NCBI GenBank assembly: GCA_023395595.1
Contig: JAEWYO010000004.1
Span: forward strand, 1 to 64,000
Direction of reading: 5' to 3'
Length of the DNA: 64,000 nucleotides
From: Bacillota bacterium
GTDB lineage: Bacteria; Bacillota; Clostridia; Christensenellales; CAG-138
Within the stretch, counting starts at the first letter, position 1. Each line of letters starts with the position of its first letter. Made by a program: the position numbers and the translations under genes. Shown piece by piece: positions 7,842-16,149 of this stretch. Under the pieces are notes generated by a model. That model made no database searches, was not told where the DNA came from, and worked only from the letters and a program-made list of their open reading frames with translations.

Positions 7842-9329
7842 TTAGCGTGCGCCCGTGTTGACCACGTTCGAGAACACCGTTTCGAAGCGAGACAATGCGT
7901 CGGCAACGACTTCATCGGTATCCGCAAGCGAGGTATAGAGGCGACTTCCCGCGAGGGTTACGATACCGTTTGCCATATAAGCCGCGCCCATGCGCTCCAT
8001 CGCGTCCTTGCGGCGCGTCATCATCGCCTTGTTTTTGAGCAAGCCCAACGCAGACTTGACAAAGCTCATGCTGGAGTAGTCATAGCTCATCGCACCCGTG
8101 CATTCGAGATGCACGATCGAACCCTGGTTGTATGCCACAAACGGTAGGTCGTATTTCGCGATCAGGCTCTTGAGCCCGTCGGTGAGTTTGTCGCCCTGAC
8201 GGCCCGCGATTTCGCAGGCATTGGTACGCTCGATCTCGCGGATTGCCGTGTATCCGGCCAGCGAGGAGAGCGGGTTTGCCGCCAGCGTTCCGCCGACATA
8301 GGCGCGGTGCTTGCCCGTTGCAAGCCCTGCCGCCATGAGGGACGCATATTCCTTCTTGCCGCCGACGCCGCCCGCGGCGGGATAGCCGCCCGCGACGATT
8401 TTTCCGAAGATGGTCAGATCCGGCACGATATTGAAATAGCCCTGCGCGCCGCCGAGTCCCACGCGGAAGCCGGTGACCACTTCGTCGAAGATCAGGAGCG
8501 CGCCGTATTTGTCGCAAAGCGCGCGAACGCCTGCGTTATACGCCTGCGCAACGGGACGCGTTCCGCTCTCCGGGCCAACAGGTTCCACGATGACCGCCGC
8601 CGTGCCGCCCTTGACGCGGTTGAGGCGCAGCATCGCTTCGAGCATGTTCAGATCGTTTGGGCGCACTTCGTCCGTCAGTGAATAGCACGCCTTCGGGATT
8701 CCGTGGGACTCCAACAACGCGCGGCTGCCGGGAATCTTGAGCCCGTAGACCATCTGATCCGACCAGCCGTGGTACGCGCCGCCGATCTTGATGATGCGTT
8801 TGTGCTCCGTCGCGATGCGCGCAATGCGCAGCGACGCCATGACCGCCTCTGTGCCGCTGCCGAGCATGCGGAACATCTCCACCGCGGGCATGTGGCGGTG
8901 AATCTCTTTTGCAATCATCAGCTCCGCCTCGTGCAGAAGACCTGTGACCGGGCCGCATTCTTCAATGAGCCCCATCGCGGCTTTGCGCACGGCTTCGTTG
9001 TTGCTGCCGAGGATGGTCGGGCCGCCCGCCTGCAAAAAGTCGATATAGCGGTTGCCGTCCGCATCCACCATGTATGCGCCATCCGCACGAGTCACGCAGA
9101 TGGGAAACGGCTTGTTGAACGCGAGGTTGTGCTGCACGCCGCCGGGGATATACTCCTTCGCTTCTTCATAGACCGCGCGGGAACGGGTGCATTTCTCGTC
9201 AAAATAACGCATCACATCGTTTTGATAGTAGTCCTGCGACACCTCGTAAATTGGGGCATCGGTGAGATTCTTGAGCTGTTCGTTGATCGTGTTGGGATCG
9301 TCCCAACGGCTGATTCCACAGTTTGTCAT
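7842..9329 (-). CDS. Class III PLP-dependent aminotransferase (glutamate-1-semialdehyde aminomutase-like)
   Basis: The protein (495 aa) shows the fold-type I class III signature: GSGTEAVMASLRIAR, the aromatic stack AYHGWSD, Asp282 in IFDEVVTGFR, which binds the pyridine nitrogen, and the Schiff-base Lys310 in TIFGKIVAGG. It is about 65 residues longer than GSA aminomutase because of an N-terminal extension (1-60). There are no tetrapyrrole genes nearby; its partners are an FGGY kinase and a class II aldolase, so a catabolic amino-sugar or amino-acid role fits better than haem synthesis. AGGAGAA precedes the ATG. Confidence 0.86.
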   Translation of the reverse strand: MTNCGISRWDDPNTINEQLKNLTDAPIYEVSQDYYQNDVMRYFDEKCTRSRAVYEEAKEYIPGGVQHNLAFNKPFPICVTRADGAYMVDADGNRYIDFLQAGGPTILGSNNEAVRKAAMGLIEECGPVTGLLHEAELMIAKEIHRHMPAVEMFRMLGSGTEAVMASLRIARIATEHKRIIKIGGAYHGWSDQMVYGLKIPGSRALLESHGIPKACYSLTDEVRPNDLNMLEAMLRLNRVKGGTAAVIVEPVGPESGTRPVAQAYNAGVRALCDKYGALLIFDEVVTGFRVGLGGAQGYFNIVPDLTIFGKIVAGGYPAAGGVGGKKEYASLMAAGLATGKHRAYVGGTLAANPLSSLAGYTAIREIERTNACEIAGRQGDKLTDGLKSLIAKYDLPFVAYNQGSIVHLECTGAMSYDYSSMSFVKSALGLLKNKAMMTRRKDAMERMGAAYMANGIVTLAGSRLYTSLADTDEVVADALSRFETVFSNVVNTGAR

Positions 9330-9422
9330 ATCAGATATTCTCCTATCGTGGCAATTGATATGCCGTAATCTTCTCTATTGTGTTTGCAATCCAGTAAGCA
9401 ATCGCTCACCGGCCTGTTGCCC

Positions 9423-9998
9423 TTATTCGCCCGCGCGCACACCGCGCAGGAGCAGTTCCATCATCACGCGCATCTCTTTTCGCATCGGTTCCGATTCAAA
9501 CGGCAACCCAAACGCAAGCTGATGGTTGACCTGACCGTAGTAAAAACCGAGTGTCATCTGCGCCAGCATGCTTGCGGATACCCGCGCTTTTGTCAGCTCC
9601 GCGCCGAACTCCTGCTCATAGTGCCGCGCAATCATCCGCTCAATCTCGCTGACCCTGCCGCCTTCGCCGCCAAGGATCGTGGCGTTGGCGAGCCTTGCCA
9701 TCACGCGCGGATAGTTCGCCGTGTCGTCGATGAGCTTGTCGAGCAGCGCATAGATCAGCGCAACGCCCTTGAGCGAGGATTCCTCGCCAAATTCGATCAG
9801 CTCGCCGATCTCCGCAACCGCTAGCGCCTGCTGAAGCTCTGCTGCATCCGCAAAATGATTGAACACCGTCGTGCGGCAAACACCTGCCGTCTCCGCGATA
9901 TCGTCAAAGGGCACGTTACCTACGCCCTGCTTTTCATAGAGTACCTTTGCCGCGTGCAGAATTGCCCGCTGTGTCTTTGTCCGTTTGCGTTCGCTCAT
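9423..9998 (-). CDS. TetR-family transcriptional regulator
   Basis: The chain is 191 residues, with an N-terminal TetR helix-turn-helix (residues 8-55; FDDIAETAGVCRTTVFNHF) and an all-helical, poorly conserved C-terminal ligand domain. Its start codon overlaps the stop codon of the preceding gtrA-like gene by four bases, so the two are translationally coupled. The aminotransferase-kinase-aldolase cluster begins 93 bases downstream on the same strand, making that cluster or the GtrA protein its likely target. Confidence 0.86.
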   Translation of the reverse strand: MSERKRTKTQRAILHAAKVLYEKQGVGNVPFDDIAETAGVCRTTVFNHFADAAELQQALAVAEIGELIEFGEESSLKGVALIYALLDKLIDDTANYPRVMARLANATILGGEGGRVSEIERMIARHYEQEFGAELTKARVSASMLAQMTLGFYYGQVNHQLAFGLPFESEPMRKEMRVMMELLLRGVRAGE

Positions 9999-10474
9999 TC
10001 CTGTTCCTCCTTGGATACGGCGGCTGCATTTGCCTGCGCTTCCGCCTCCGCCTGCTTTTTCTTTGCGCGCTCGTTGGTGTTGATGCTGCCGCGATAGACC
10101 ACCAGCCGCCAGAAAAGGAACTCGGTGGTCAGGTTGATCAGCATTGTGCCAAAGAGCACGATATAATCATTCCAACCCGCATTGGTCAACGCGTTGCCCC
10201 AGAGCGTGGAAAGAGGGGTAAACACGCAATAGTAACCGGCAACCAGCAGCATCGCACGCGGAATATTCGCCGCGCTCTGGAAGGTAAACTTACGGTTGAG
10301 TGTGAAGTTCCAGAGCACGCTGAGCACAAGCGCGCTCAGATAGCACGGCCAATACGGCCAGTCGAGAGTTTCATGCAGCAGCGTAAACGCCAGCGACTGA
10401 ATGACTCCCGCCGAAACAGAAAACAGCACATATTTGACGACGCGCACAACCTCTTCTTTTTTCTCGTGTTGCAT
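9995..10474 (-). CDS. GtrA-like membrane protein
   Basis: A 159-residue protein of the GtrA/DPMS-type family with four predicted membrane helices (about 15-35, 43-60, 75-95, 103-125). Typical family features are WNFTLNRKFTF after helix 2 and the aromatic-rich NLTTEFLFWRLVVYR near helix 4, followed by a charged, alanine-rich cytoplasmic tail. Family members are thought to flip or help transfer undecaprenyl-linked sugars for cell-surface decoration. The ATG at 10474 is used because AGGAG is ten bases upstream; a TTG six bases earlier is too close to that site. It has its own promoter and is coupled to the TetR gene. Confidence 0.82.
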   Translation of the reverse strand: MQHEKKEEVVRVVKYVLFSVSAGVIQSLAFTLLHETLDWPYWPCYLSALVLSVLWNFTLNRKFTFQSAANIPRAMLLVAGYYCVFTPLSTLWGNALTNAGWNDYIVLFGTMLINLTTEFLFWRLVVYRGSINTNERAKKKQAEAEAQANAAAVSKEEQE

Positions 10475-10909
10475 TTGCAATTTGCTCCTGTCACTTGAAT
10501 TGTGTGGATCAATATGGATTGTAATGTGGATTTGAGTACAATTTCAAATTATCACTATTTTGCGTGCGCGTCAATAGACACGTCGTTCAAAAAACGCGTT
10601 TTTCGGGGAATTTTTTAAAAATGAATCGTTGGTTGAGACTGCGGTTCGCCGAACCTTCGATGAATGAAAACTCGACCTACGGTTGAGAGATTTCCCAGAA
10701 TCATTGCAAGATGATTCGAGTCTCTCCATATGGTTGTATTCAATCGAAGAATTCCAGTTGCATATCAGCACTTTTCTCCGAATAGTTGATTGAATGTTGA
10801 ATGCCAATCTGATAGGATACCTAAGTGTGTGATTCGCTTCATACACATATAATTGAAAGCTGTTCGGCCATTGTGCCAGAAAGCATAGACGCGAAACGAG
10901 GAAGCCTAT
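10475..10909. other. Divergent intergenic region with several inverted repeats
   Basis: No gene is supported. Besides the gtrA promoter it contains a 14-base palindrome AAAAACGCGTTTTT (10590-10603), GGTTCG-C-CGAACC (10643-10655), a nested hairpin (GAGAGA/TCTCTC 10685-10690 with 10721-10726, and GAATCAT/ATGATTC 10698-10704 with 10711-10717) and ATTCAATC/GATTGAAT (10738-10745, 10788-10795). Confidence 0.5.
10518..10547 (-). promoter_or_regulatory. Promoter of the gtrA-tetR pair
   Basis: On the minus strand, TTGAAA (10547-10542), an 18-base spacer and TACAAT (10523-10518), placing the transcript start about 35 bases upstream of the gtrA-like ATG. The palindrome at 10590-10603 just upstream could be an operator for the TetR protein. 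Confidence 0.5.
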
Positions 10910-12001
10910 ATGAATCCCGGATTTGATCTGGATCAATATTTAACGCTGGGCGTGGAGAGCATCGTCAAAGATGCGCTCGCCGCCAGCCTGAAGAACCCGA
11001 AGGAGACCGCATTTCTGCTCTCCTATGCTCTCGCGGGAAAACGCGCGGCAGCCACCCGCCAGCGCTTTGCGCAGGAGGGCAAACATATTCCGTCGTTCCT
11101 GATTGCGAGTATCACCAACCGCTGCAACCTTCATTGCGCGGGCTGTTATGCGCGCGCAAATAGTATCTGCGACGACGCAGATACAAGCGTGCTACTGACC
11201 GATGACGACTGGACACGCATCTTCGCGGAGGCATCCGAAATCGGCGTTTCGTTTTGCCTGCTTGCGGGCGGAGAACCGATGATGCGGCGCGGCGTGCTGG
11301 AAAGCGCTGCCAAGCGGCGTGAGATTCTCTTCCCCGTCTTCACCAACGGCACGCTGCTGAGCGAGAACATGCTCGACCTCATCGACCAAAACCGCAACCT
11401 TGTGCCCATCGTCAGCATCGAAGGTGACGAGCGGCAGACCGACGCGCGGCGCGGCGCAGGCACATATGCGAAACTCACCGCAAACATGGACCGCATGCGC
11501 GAAAAAGGTATCCTCTTTGGCGCATCCGTCACGTTGACCACCGAGAATCTTGCGACCGTGACGGGCGACGCGTTTTTGAACCACCTGCGCACGCTTGGTG
11601 CAAAGGTCGTGTTCTTCGTGGATTATGTTCCGGCGGACGCAGGCACGGAAGCCCTCGCACCGGGTGATGTAGAGCGGGAGTTGCTCGCACGCAGGCTGGA
11701 CGAACTCAGAGCGGTGCAGGACGGCATGATTTATGTCTCCTTCCCCGGCGACGAGCAGTTTTCGGATGGATGTCTCGCGGCCGGGCGCGGTTTTTTCCAC
11801 ATCAACCCCACCGGAGGGGCAGAGCCTTGCCCGTTTTCTCCGGTTTCGGACACCAACCTCAAGCACACCTCGCTGCTTGGCGCGTTGGACTCTCCGTTGT
11901 TTTCTCGCCTGCGGGCCAGCGAACTGCTACGCGGGCATCACAACGGCGCGTGCGCGCTCTTTGGCAAAAATGATGAACTCACCGCCATGTGCGGCAACTG
12001 A
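10910..12001 (+). CDS. Radical SAM protein
   Basis: This 363-residue enzyme carries the radical SAM iron-sulfur motif CNLHCAGC (Cys72, Cys76, Cys79), the SAM-binding GGEP motif (120-123) and the VSIEGDE strand of the partial TIM barrel. The C-terminal part has further cysteines (around CLAAGRGFF, EPCPFSP and the terminal MCGN), suggesting a SPASM-like auxiliary cluster region, though the spacing is not canonical. The reaction is unknown. GAGGAAG lies seven bases before the ATG. The hemolysin III homologue follows 51 bases later and is likely cotranscribed. The upstream region is rich in inverted repeats. Confidence 0.82.
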   Translation: MNPGFDLDQYLTLGVESIVKDALAASLKNPKETAFLLSYALAGKRAAATRQRFAQEGKHIPSFLIASITNRCNLHCAGCYARANSICDDADTSVLLTDDDWTRIFAEASEIGVSFCLLAGGEPMMRRGVLESAAKRREILFPVFTNGTLLSENMLDLIDQNRNLVPIVSIEGDERQTDARRGAGTYAKLTANMDRMREKGILFGASVTLTTENLATVTGDAFLNHLRTLGAKVVFFVDYVPADAGTEALAPGDVERELLARRLDELRAVQDGMIYVSFPGDEQFSDGCLAAGRGFFHINPTGGAEPCPFSPVSDTNLKHTSLLGALDSPLFSRLRASELLRGHHNGACALFGKNDELTAMCGN

Positions 12002-12052
12002 GCGATTGAATAACGGAGCAACCAATCGAACCACAACCAGAATGGAGACGGC

Positions 12053-12721
12053 ATGCGAATTCCCCTCATTGAACGAAACCTTCCCAACTATACGAAGGGT
12101 GAAGAAATCTTCCACATGGTCTCGCATATCGCGGGCGGGGTGTTTGCGTTTGTTGCGCTGCTGCTGTGCGTCATCAAGTCCGCGTTGGGCGGCGACGGCT
12201 GGGCGATTGCCTCGTCGGTTGTCTACGGCGTAACCATGATTGTGCTGTACTGCCTTTCCAGCGTCTACCACGGGCTCAAGCCCTCACTTGGGAAAAAAGT
12301 ACTGCAAGTGTTGGATCATTGCTCGATCTATTTCATGATCGCGGGTACCTATACGCCGATTTTGCTCGTTGCGCTTCGTCCGGCTTATCCCGTTCTGGCT
12401 TGGGTCGTGTTCGGCGCGGAATGGGCGTTGAGCGCACTTGCCGTCTCGCTCACCGCCATCGATCTCAAGCAATATCGCACGTTTTCGATGTTTTGCTACA
12501 TCTTCATGGGTTGGGCGGTCATCTTCTTTGTCAAGCAGGCGGTCGCCGTGCTCTCGCCCGGCGGATTCTGGCTGCTGCTTGCGGGCGGGCTAGCATACAC
12601 CATCGGTGCGATTCTCTATGGAATCGGCTCCAAACGGCGATACTTTCACGCGATGTTTCATGTGTTCGTCCTTGCGGGCAGCGTGCTGCAATTTCTGTCG
12701 ATTTTTCTTTTTGTGCTGTAA
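12053..12721 (+). CDS. Hemolysin III / PAQR-family membrane protein
   Basis: The protein (222 aa) has seven predicted membrane helices and the family's metal-site pattern: EIFHMVSHIAGG at the start, SSVYHGL after helix 2, LDHCSIYFMIAGTYTP in helix 3 and the closing YFHAMFHVFVLAGS. PAQR-type bacterial members are proposed membrane hydrolases or stress-related proteins; activity is unproven. It lies downstream of the radical SAM gene and ends at a strong bidirectional terminator. Confidence 0.88.
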   Translation: MRIPLIERNLPNYTKGEEIFHMVSHIAGGVFAFVALLLCVIKSALGGDGWAIASSVVYGVTMIVLYCLSSVYHGLKPSLGKKVLQVLDHCSIYFMIAGTYTPILLVALRPAYPVLAWVVFGAEWALSALAVSLTAIDLKQYRTFSMFCYIFMGWAVIFFVKQAVAVLSPGGFWLLLAGGLAYTIGAILYGIGSKRRYFHAMFHVFVLAGSVLQFLSIFLFVL

Positions 12722-12781
12722 TACACTCTCGAAGTAAAGCGATTCAGAGGACTATTTTCACGAACGAAATCTCAAAACCAA

Positions 12782-12855
12782 AAAATCTCCCGAACAAAAC
12801 GGGAGATTTTTTCTGTAAAATTATTGTCACCCAAACGGAACGGGAGATTTTTTCT
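12782..12855 (+). terminator. Bidirectional terminator with a duplicated 3' arm
   Basis: Eleven-base-pair stem AAAATCTCCCG/CGGGAGATTTT (12782-12792, 12800-12810) flanked by A and T runs, so it can stop both the hlyIII transcript and the convergent Crp/Fnr transcript. The 3' arm with its T run is repeated at 12839-12855 (AACGGGAGATTTTTTCT), offering an alternative pairing. Confidence 0.85.
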
Positions 12856-12865
12856 CTAGAATCGT

Positions 12866-13558
12866 TCAGATCCGAATTTCGCCTTTGAGATGAAAACTGC
12901 TCTTGTCAAACGTGAGCATGCCCTCATCCCGCATCTTGCACAGCTCGTTGCTCATGGCGCTGCGATCCACGCAGAGATAGTCCGCAAGCTGCTGCCGGTT
13001 AAACGGAATCTCAAACAGATCACTCCCCGCAGCGAGGGACTGTCCGGACAGGTAGCTCAGCAGTTTTTCCCGCGTGCTGCGCTTGCTCATATGCGAGAGT
13101 TTTCGCGTGAGCGCAAGATTTTTCTTTGCAGACTCCGCCAGCATGTTTTGCACGAGCCGCGTGTGGAAGCGGCATGCACTGGAGCAAATCTCGAGCATAT
13201 GGCGCGCGTCGATCATCATCACCGTGCTTGCTTCTGCCGCAACCGCGCTCACGCGGAGCAACTCACCCGGCAAAAACGCGTACGATTCGCCGAATATCTC
13301 GCCCGGCCAAGCATCCGCAATGATGTTCCGGTTTCCCCAGAAATCTTCTTCGATGATCTGCACCCGCCCTGTGAGCACCATACCGACGGACGTGATGTCT
13401 TCTCCCTGATGCAGTATGATTTCGTTTTTCGCAAAATCGCGATAGCTCGGCGCAATGCAACCGATCAGCGTCGGCAGCTCTTCCTCCGTGGTTCCGCGAA
13501 ACAGCGATGTCTTTTTCAAAAAAGCGTAGGATACCTGCGGGTTTCCCTGCGCGCTCAT
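12866..13558 (-). CDS. Crp/Fnr-family transcriptional regulator
   Basis: A 230-residue regulator with an N-terminal cyclic-nucleotide-type beta-barrel (about 10-125; motifs IILHQGED, GEIFGESYAF) and a C-terminal Crp-type winged helix (about 150-225; IPFNRQQLADYLCVDRSAMSNEL). It has no N-terminal cysteine cluster of the Fnr type, so oxygen sensing by an iron-sulfur cluster is not indicated. The start is set by AGGAGG nine bases upstream. It is divergent from a ferredoxin-like gene; Crp/Fnr plus this ferredoxin is a pairing often seen next to hybrid-cluster protein genes in Clostridia, but none is present here. An inverted repeat GTAC-N8-GTAC lies just upstream of its start (13598-13613). Confidence 0.86.
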   Translation of the reverse strand: MSAQGNPQVSYAFLKKTSLFRGTTEEELPTLIGCIAPSYRDFAKNEIILHQGEDITSVGMVLTGRVQIIEEDFWGNRNIIADAWPGEIFGESYAFLPGELLRVSAVAAEASTVMMIDARHMLEICSSACRFHTRLVQNMLAESAKKNLALTRKLSHMSKRSTREKLLSYLSGQSLAAGSDLFEIPFNRQQLADYLCVDRSAMSNELCKMRDEGMLTFDKSSFHLKGEIRI

Positions 13559-13879
13559 CGGCTTTATCCTCCTTTGGGATCGGCTCATACCGTTGAAAGT
13601 ACTAATTTTCGTACCACCGCTATTTTAACGCTGAACGAATTGAATGATCGTTGTATTTCCAACATACATGTTTGCTTTATCATAGTATACTTCATCCATT
13701 CCGTCAAGAGGCATCTGCCTGTTTGACAGAACGGATAAAGATTGAGGTAAACGCAATACTGAAACGTTTTTTGCCTCAAATCCCGCACAATCTCCTCAAT
13801 CATGCAGTGATTGAAGCAAATGCAATACTGAAACACCAAATGCAAAATAGAAACACCCATTGAAAGGAATTTTTACAAT
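13559..13879. other. Divergent intergenic region with repeated motif
   Basis: Contains GTAC-N8-GTAC close to the Crp/Fnr start (13598-13613), the 13-base motif GCAATACTGAAAC twice (13753-13765, 13822-13834), a degenerate third copy (13842-13854), and a hairpin TTGAGG/CCTCAA with inner AAACG/CGTTT (13742-13779). No gene is supported. Confidence 0.45.
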
Positions 13880-14608
13880 ATGATTCGCCAGATGATCCAA
13901 ATCGACGAAGAACTCTGCAACGGCTGCGGCGCTTGCGCAAATGCCTGCCACGAGGGTGCACTTGCCATCGTCAACGGCAAGGCAAAGCTGATGCGGGACG
14001 ACTATTGCGATGGGCTCGGCAACTGTCTGCCGGTTTGTCCGACCGGCGCAATCACGTTTGTAGAACGCGAGGCCGCGGCCTATGACGAAGCGGCAGTGAA
14101 AGCAAAGCAGGAAAGAGAGAAGTCGGCCACGCATGCAGCGCCGCACTTTGGCTGCCCCGGCACCCGCAGCCGCGCCATTGAACGGCAGGAACGTGCGGAA
14201 GAACCCTGCGCCTGCTCCGGCGGCACGCAGGACGCGGCCAGCACCTCTCGCCTGAATCAATGGCCGGTGCAGATCAAGCTCGTTCCGGTCAACGCGCCGT
14301 ATTTTAACCGCGCAAAGCTGCTCATCGCCGCGGACTGCACCGCCTACTCCCGCGCGGATTTTCATGAGCGCTTCATGAAAAACCACATCACGCTCATCGG
14401 CTGCCCGAAGCTGGACATGGCGGACTACGCGGAGAAACTGACCGAGATCCTGCGCTACAACGACATTCAGAGCGTCACAGTCGTTCGGATGGAGGTGCCC
14501 TGCTGCGGTGGAATCGAGCATGCGGTGAAGACCGCACTGCTGACCAGCGGGAAGATGATTCCCTGGCAGGTAGTCACGATTGCCACCGACGGCACGATTC
14601 TGGACTAA
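13880..14608 (+). CDS. 4Fe-4S ferredoxin-like protein
   Basis: Near the N-terminus of this 242-residue protein is a two-cluster ferredoxin domain: CNGCGACANAC (Cys13, 16, 19, 23), then the family's variant CDGLGNCLPVCP (Cys43, 49, 53). A middle linker with FGCPGTRSR and CACSGG is followed by a C-terminal domain with IGCPKLD and EVPCCGGIEHAV, whose cysteines may hold another metal site. This architecture is known from Clostridia as a stand-alone electron-transfer protein beside Crp/Fnr regulators. It is single-gene, divergent from crp/fnr, and has its own terminator. Confidence 0.82.
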   Translation: MIRQMIQIDEELCNGCGACANACHEGALAIVNGKAKLMRDDYCDGLGNCLPVCPTGAITFVEREAAAYDEAAVKAKQEREKSATHAAPHFGCPGTRSRAIERQERAEEPCACSGGTQDAASTSRLNQWPVQIKLVPVNAPYFNRAKLLIAADCTAYSRADFHERFMKNHITLIGCPKLDMADYAEKLTEILRYNDIQSVTVVRMEVPCCGGIEHAVKTALLTSGKMIPWQVVTIATDGTILD

Positions 14609-14623
14609 TCCACATTTGCACAC

Positions 14624-14664
14624 AAGAAGCGCCGGAGCAATCCGGGGCTTCTTTCGATTTTTTG
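14624..14664 (+). terminator. Terminator of the ferredoxin gene
   Basis: Hairpin AAGAAGC-CCGGA/TCCGG-GCTTCTT (14624-14653) followed by a T-rich tract ending in six T residues. Confidence 0.8.
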
Positions 14665-14777
14665 CTCTTCAGCAAGAAATTTAAACAGTATGACACTATT
14701 TATATTGATACTTTTAAAATGAACATGAGCGTGATTTTTCGTTATGTTTCGCGAGAATAAGGAAAATGAGGTTCCTA

Positions 14778-14805
14778 TTGCATTTTGTAGAAACAGTTAT
14801 ATAAT
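14778..14805 (+). promoter_or_regulatory. Promoter of the second GntR regulator gene
   Basis: TTGCAT (14778-14783), 16-base spacer, TATAAT (14800-14805). Transcription would start near 14812, which rules against a start codon at 14815 and supports the TTG at 14854. Confidence 0.65.
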
Positions 14806-14853
14806 GTAATTATCTTGTATAGACAGGAAATCCGGTCAAGGGAGTTGAGCGAA

Positions 14854-15570
14854 TTGAAATCCAGCGAACAGCCGATCTTTCGGCAGATCATCGAACGCAT
14901 CAACGCCGGTATCGACAGCGGCGAGTTTGCGCGCGGCGAAGCCATCCCCTCCGAACCTGAACTCTGCCGCCAGTTTTCCACCACGCGCATGACCGTCCGC
15001 CGCGCAATCGACGCGTTGGTCAGCGAAGGAAAGCTCTTCCGCGTGCAGGGCAAAGGCACATTTGTCTCTCAATTTGAACTCGACAAGACCTATCAAAAGC
15101 AGGGTTTCACAAGCAATATGCTCTCTCTTGGCGTGCATCCATCCAGTTCGGTCATTATGGTCGGCGAATGCGACGCGAGTGATGAAGTGCGCGAAAGTCT
15201 CGAGATGGGTGAAGACGAGCCTATGTTCTGCCTCAAGCGGCTCCGGTTTGCGGACGATTCCCCGATCGCGATTGAGCGCGTTTGGATTTCGCTCAAGCGC
15301 TTTCCCCGACTCACGGAGTTTGACTTTTCCAAGGATTCGCTTTACGAAGTATTGCATCGGGAATTCGGGCTGGATTTGAGCAACGGTTACTCGCGACAGC
15401 GGGTGAACGCCGTATCCGTCAGCGGAGAGGACGCGGAAGCGCTCTTCCACGCCAAGCGCGGCATTGCACTGCGCATTCGTAATGTGGATTACGACAAGAC
15501 GCACCGGCCGTTTGCGATGGCGGACACGCTTTATCACGGAGGAAAGTACACGCTCGACGTCATTATCTAG
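14854..15570 (+). CDS. GntR-family transcriptional regulator, HutC/UTRA type
   Basis: A 238-residue HutC-type regulator: winged helix-turn-helix (about 5-70; IPSEPELCRQFSTTRMTVRRAID, then GKGTFV) and UTRA ligand domain (about 90-235; YTLDVII at the end). The start is a TTG at 14854, nine bases after GGGAG; a TTG at 14815 lies too close to the predicted transcript start and one at 14845 overlaps the ribosome site. It is a single-gene unit between two terminators, so the regulon and ligand are not indicated by context. Confidence 0.85.
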   Translation: MKSSEQPIFRQIIERINAGIDSGEFARGEAIPSEPELCRQFSTTRMTVRRAIDALVSEGKLFRVQGKGTFVSQFELDKTYQKQGFTSNMLSLGVHPSSSVIMVGECDASDEVRESLEMGEDEPMFCLKRLRFADDSPIAIERVWISLKRFPRLTEFDFSKDSLYEVLHREFGLDLSNGYSRQRVNAVSVSGEDAEALFHAKRGIALRIRNVDYDKTHRPFAMADTLYHGGKYTLDVII

Positions 15571-15582
15571 CATTCAATAAAC

Positions 15583-15622
15583 AAGACAGCCGCTTGCTTG
15601 AACGCGCGGCTGTCTTTTTATT
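15583..15622 (+). terminator. Terminator of the GntR gene
   Basis: Perfect eleven-base-pair stem AAGACAGCCGC/GCGGCTGTCTT (15583-15593, 15606-15616) followed by TTTA. It lies between convergent genes. Confidence 0.85.
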
Positions 15623-15637
15623 TTGGTACTCCATGTC

Positions 15638-16111
15638 TTAAATCGCGTGCAAAACCTTGTATAGGAGCTGATATAGCGTCTCCGCTTCGCCTTTGCTCAG
15701 CGGCAGGCATGCACCGATGCGTTCCGGAATTGTTGCGGCCTTTGCGCGGAGGGCTTCGCCTTCTGCGGTGACAGAGACGATGACACTGCGCTCGTCCGCG
15801 GCATTACGCTGCCGCGAAACCAATCCCTGTGCCTCCATCTTCTTGAGCAGTGGCGTGAGTGTGCCGCTGTCTAGATAGAGGTATTCGCCAAGTTCCTTCA
15901 CCGTCAGCGAGCGCTTTTCCCAAAGCACCATCATGGCGATGTACTGCGTATACGTCAGCCCGATTTCATCCAAAAAGGGCTTATACAGGCGGACGACTTC
16001 TTTGGATACTGCGTAGAGCGGAAAACATAGCTGGTTTTGCAGCAGCAACGCATCATACTTTCCGTTCGGTTCGCCGCAGAGCGTGGTGTTGCCGATTGCT
16101 TGTTCGCTCAT
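15638..16111 (-). CDS. MarR-family regulator, OhrR-like
   Basis: The protein (157 aa) matches the OhrR branch of MarR regulators. The N-terminal QLCFPLYA contains the conserved peroxide-sensing cysteine (Cys29), then come LTYTQYIAMMVLWE, LYLDSGTLTPLLKKME (recognition helix) and DERSVIV (wing). OhrR proteins repress peroxidase genes until the cysteine is oxidised by organic hydroperoxide. It follows a glutathione peroxidase gene by 38 bases on the same strand, so repressor and peroxidase probably form one autoregulated operon. Confidence 0.86.
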   Translation of the reverse strand: MSEQAIGNTTLCGEPNGKYDALLLQNQLCFPLYAVSKEVVRLYKPFLDEIGLTYTQYIAMMVLWEKRSLTVKELGEYLYLDSGTLTPLLKKMEAQGLVSRQRNAADERSVIVSVTAEGEALRAKAATIPERIGACLPLSKGEAETLYQLLYKVLHAI

Positions 16112-16149
16112 GTCACTCGCTTCCTTTCGTATTGTTCGCGTGCCTGTGG

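Noticed and set aside
6034..7845. 603-codon plus-strand frame opposite the FGGY kinase
   Set aside because: It covers two intergenic boundaries and mirrors the kinase codons; composition is that of an antisense shadow.
10700..10730. GATTCGAGTCTCTC-like string as a tRNA T-arm
   Set aside because: No acceptor, D or anticodon stems can be drawn around it; the string is part of a simple hairpin.
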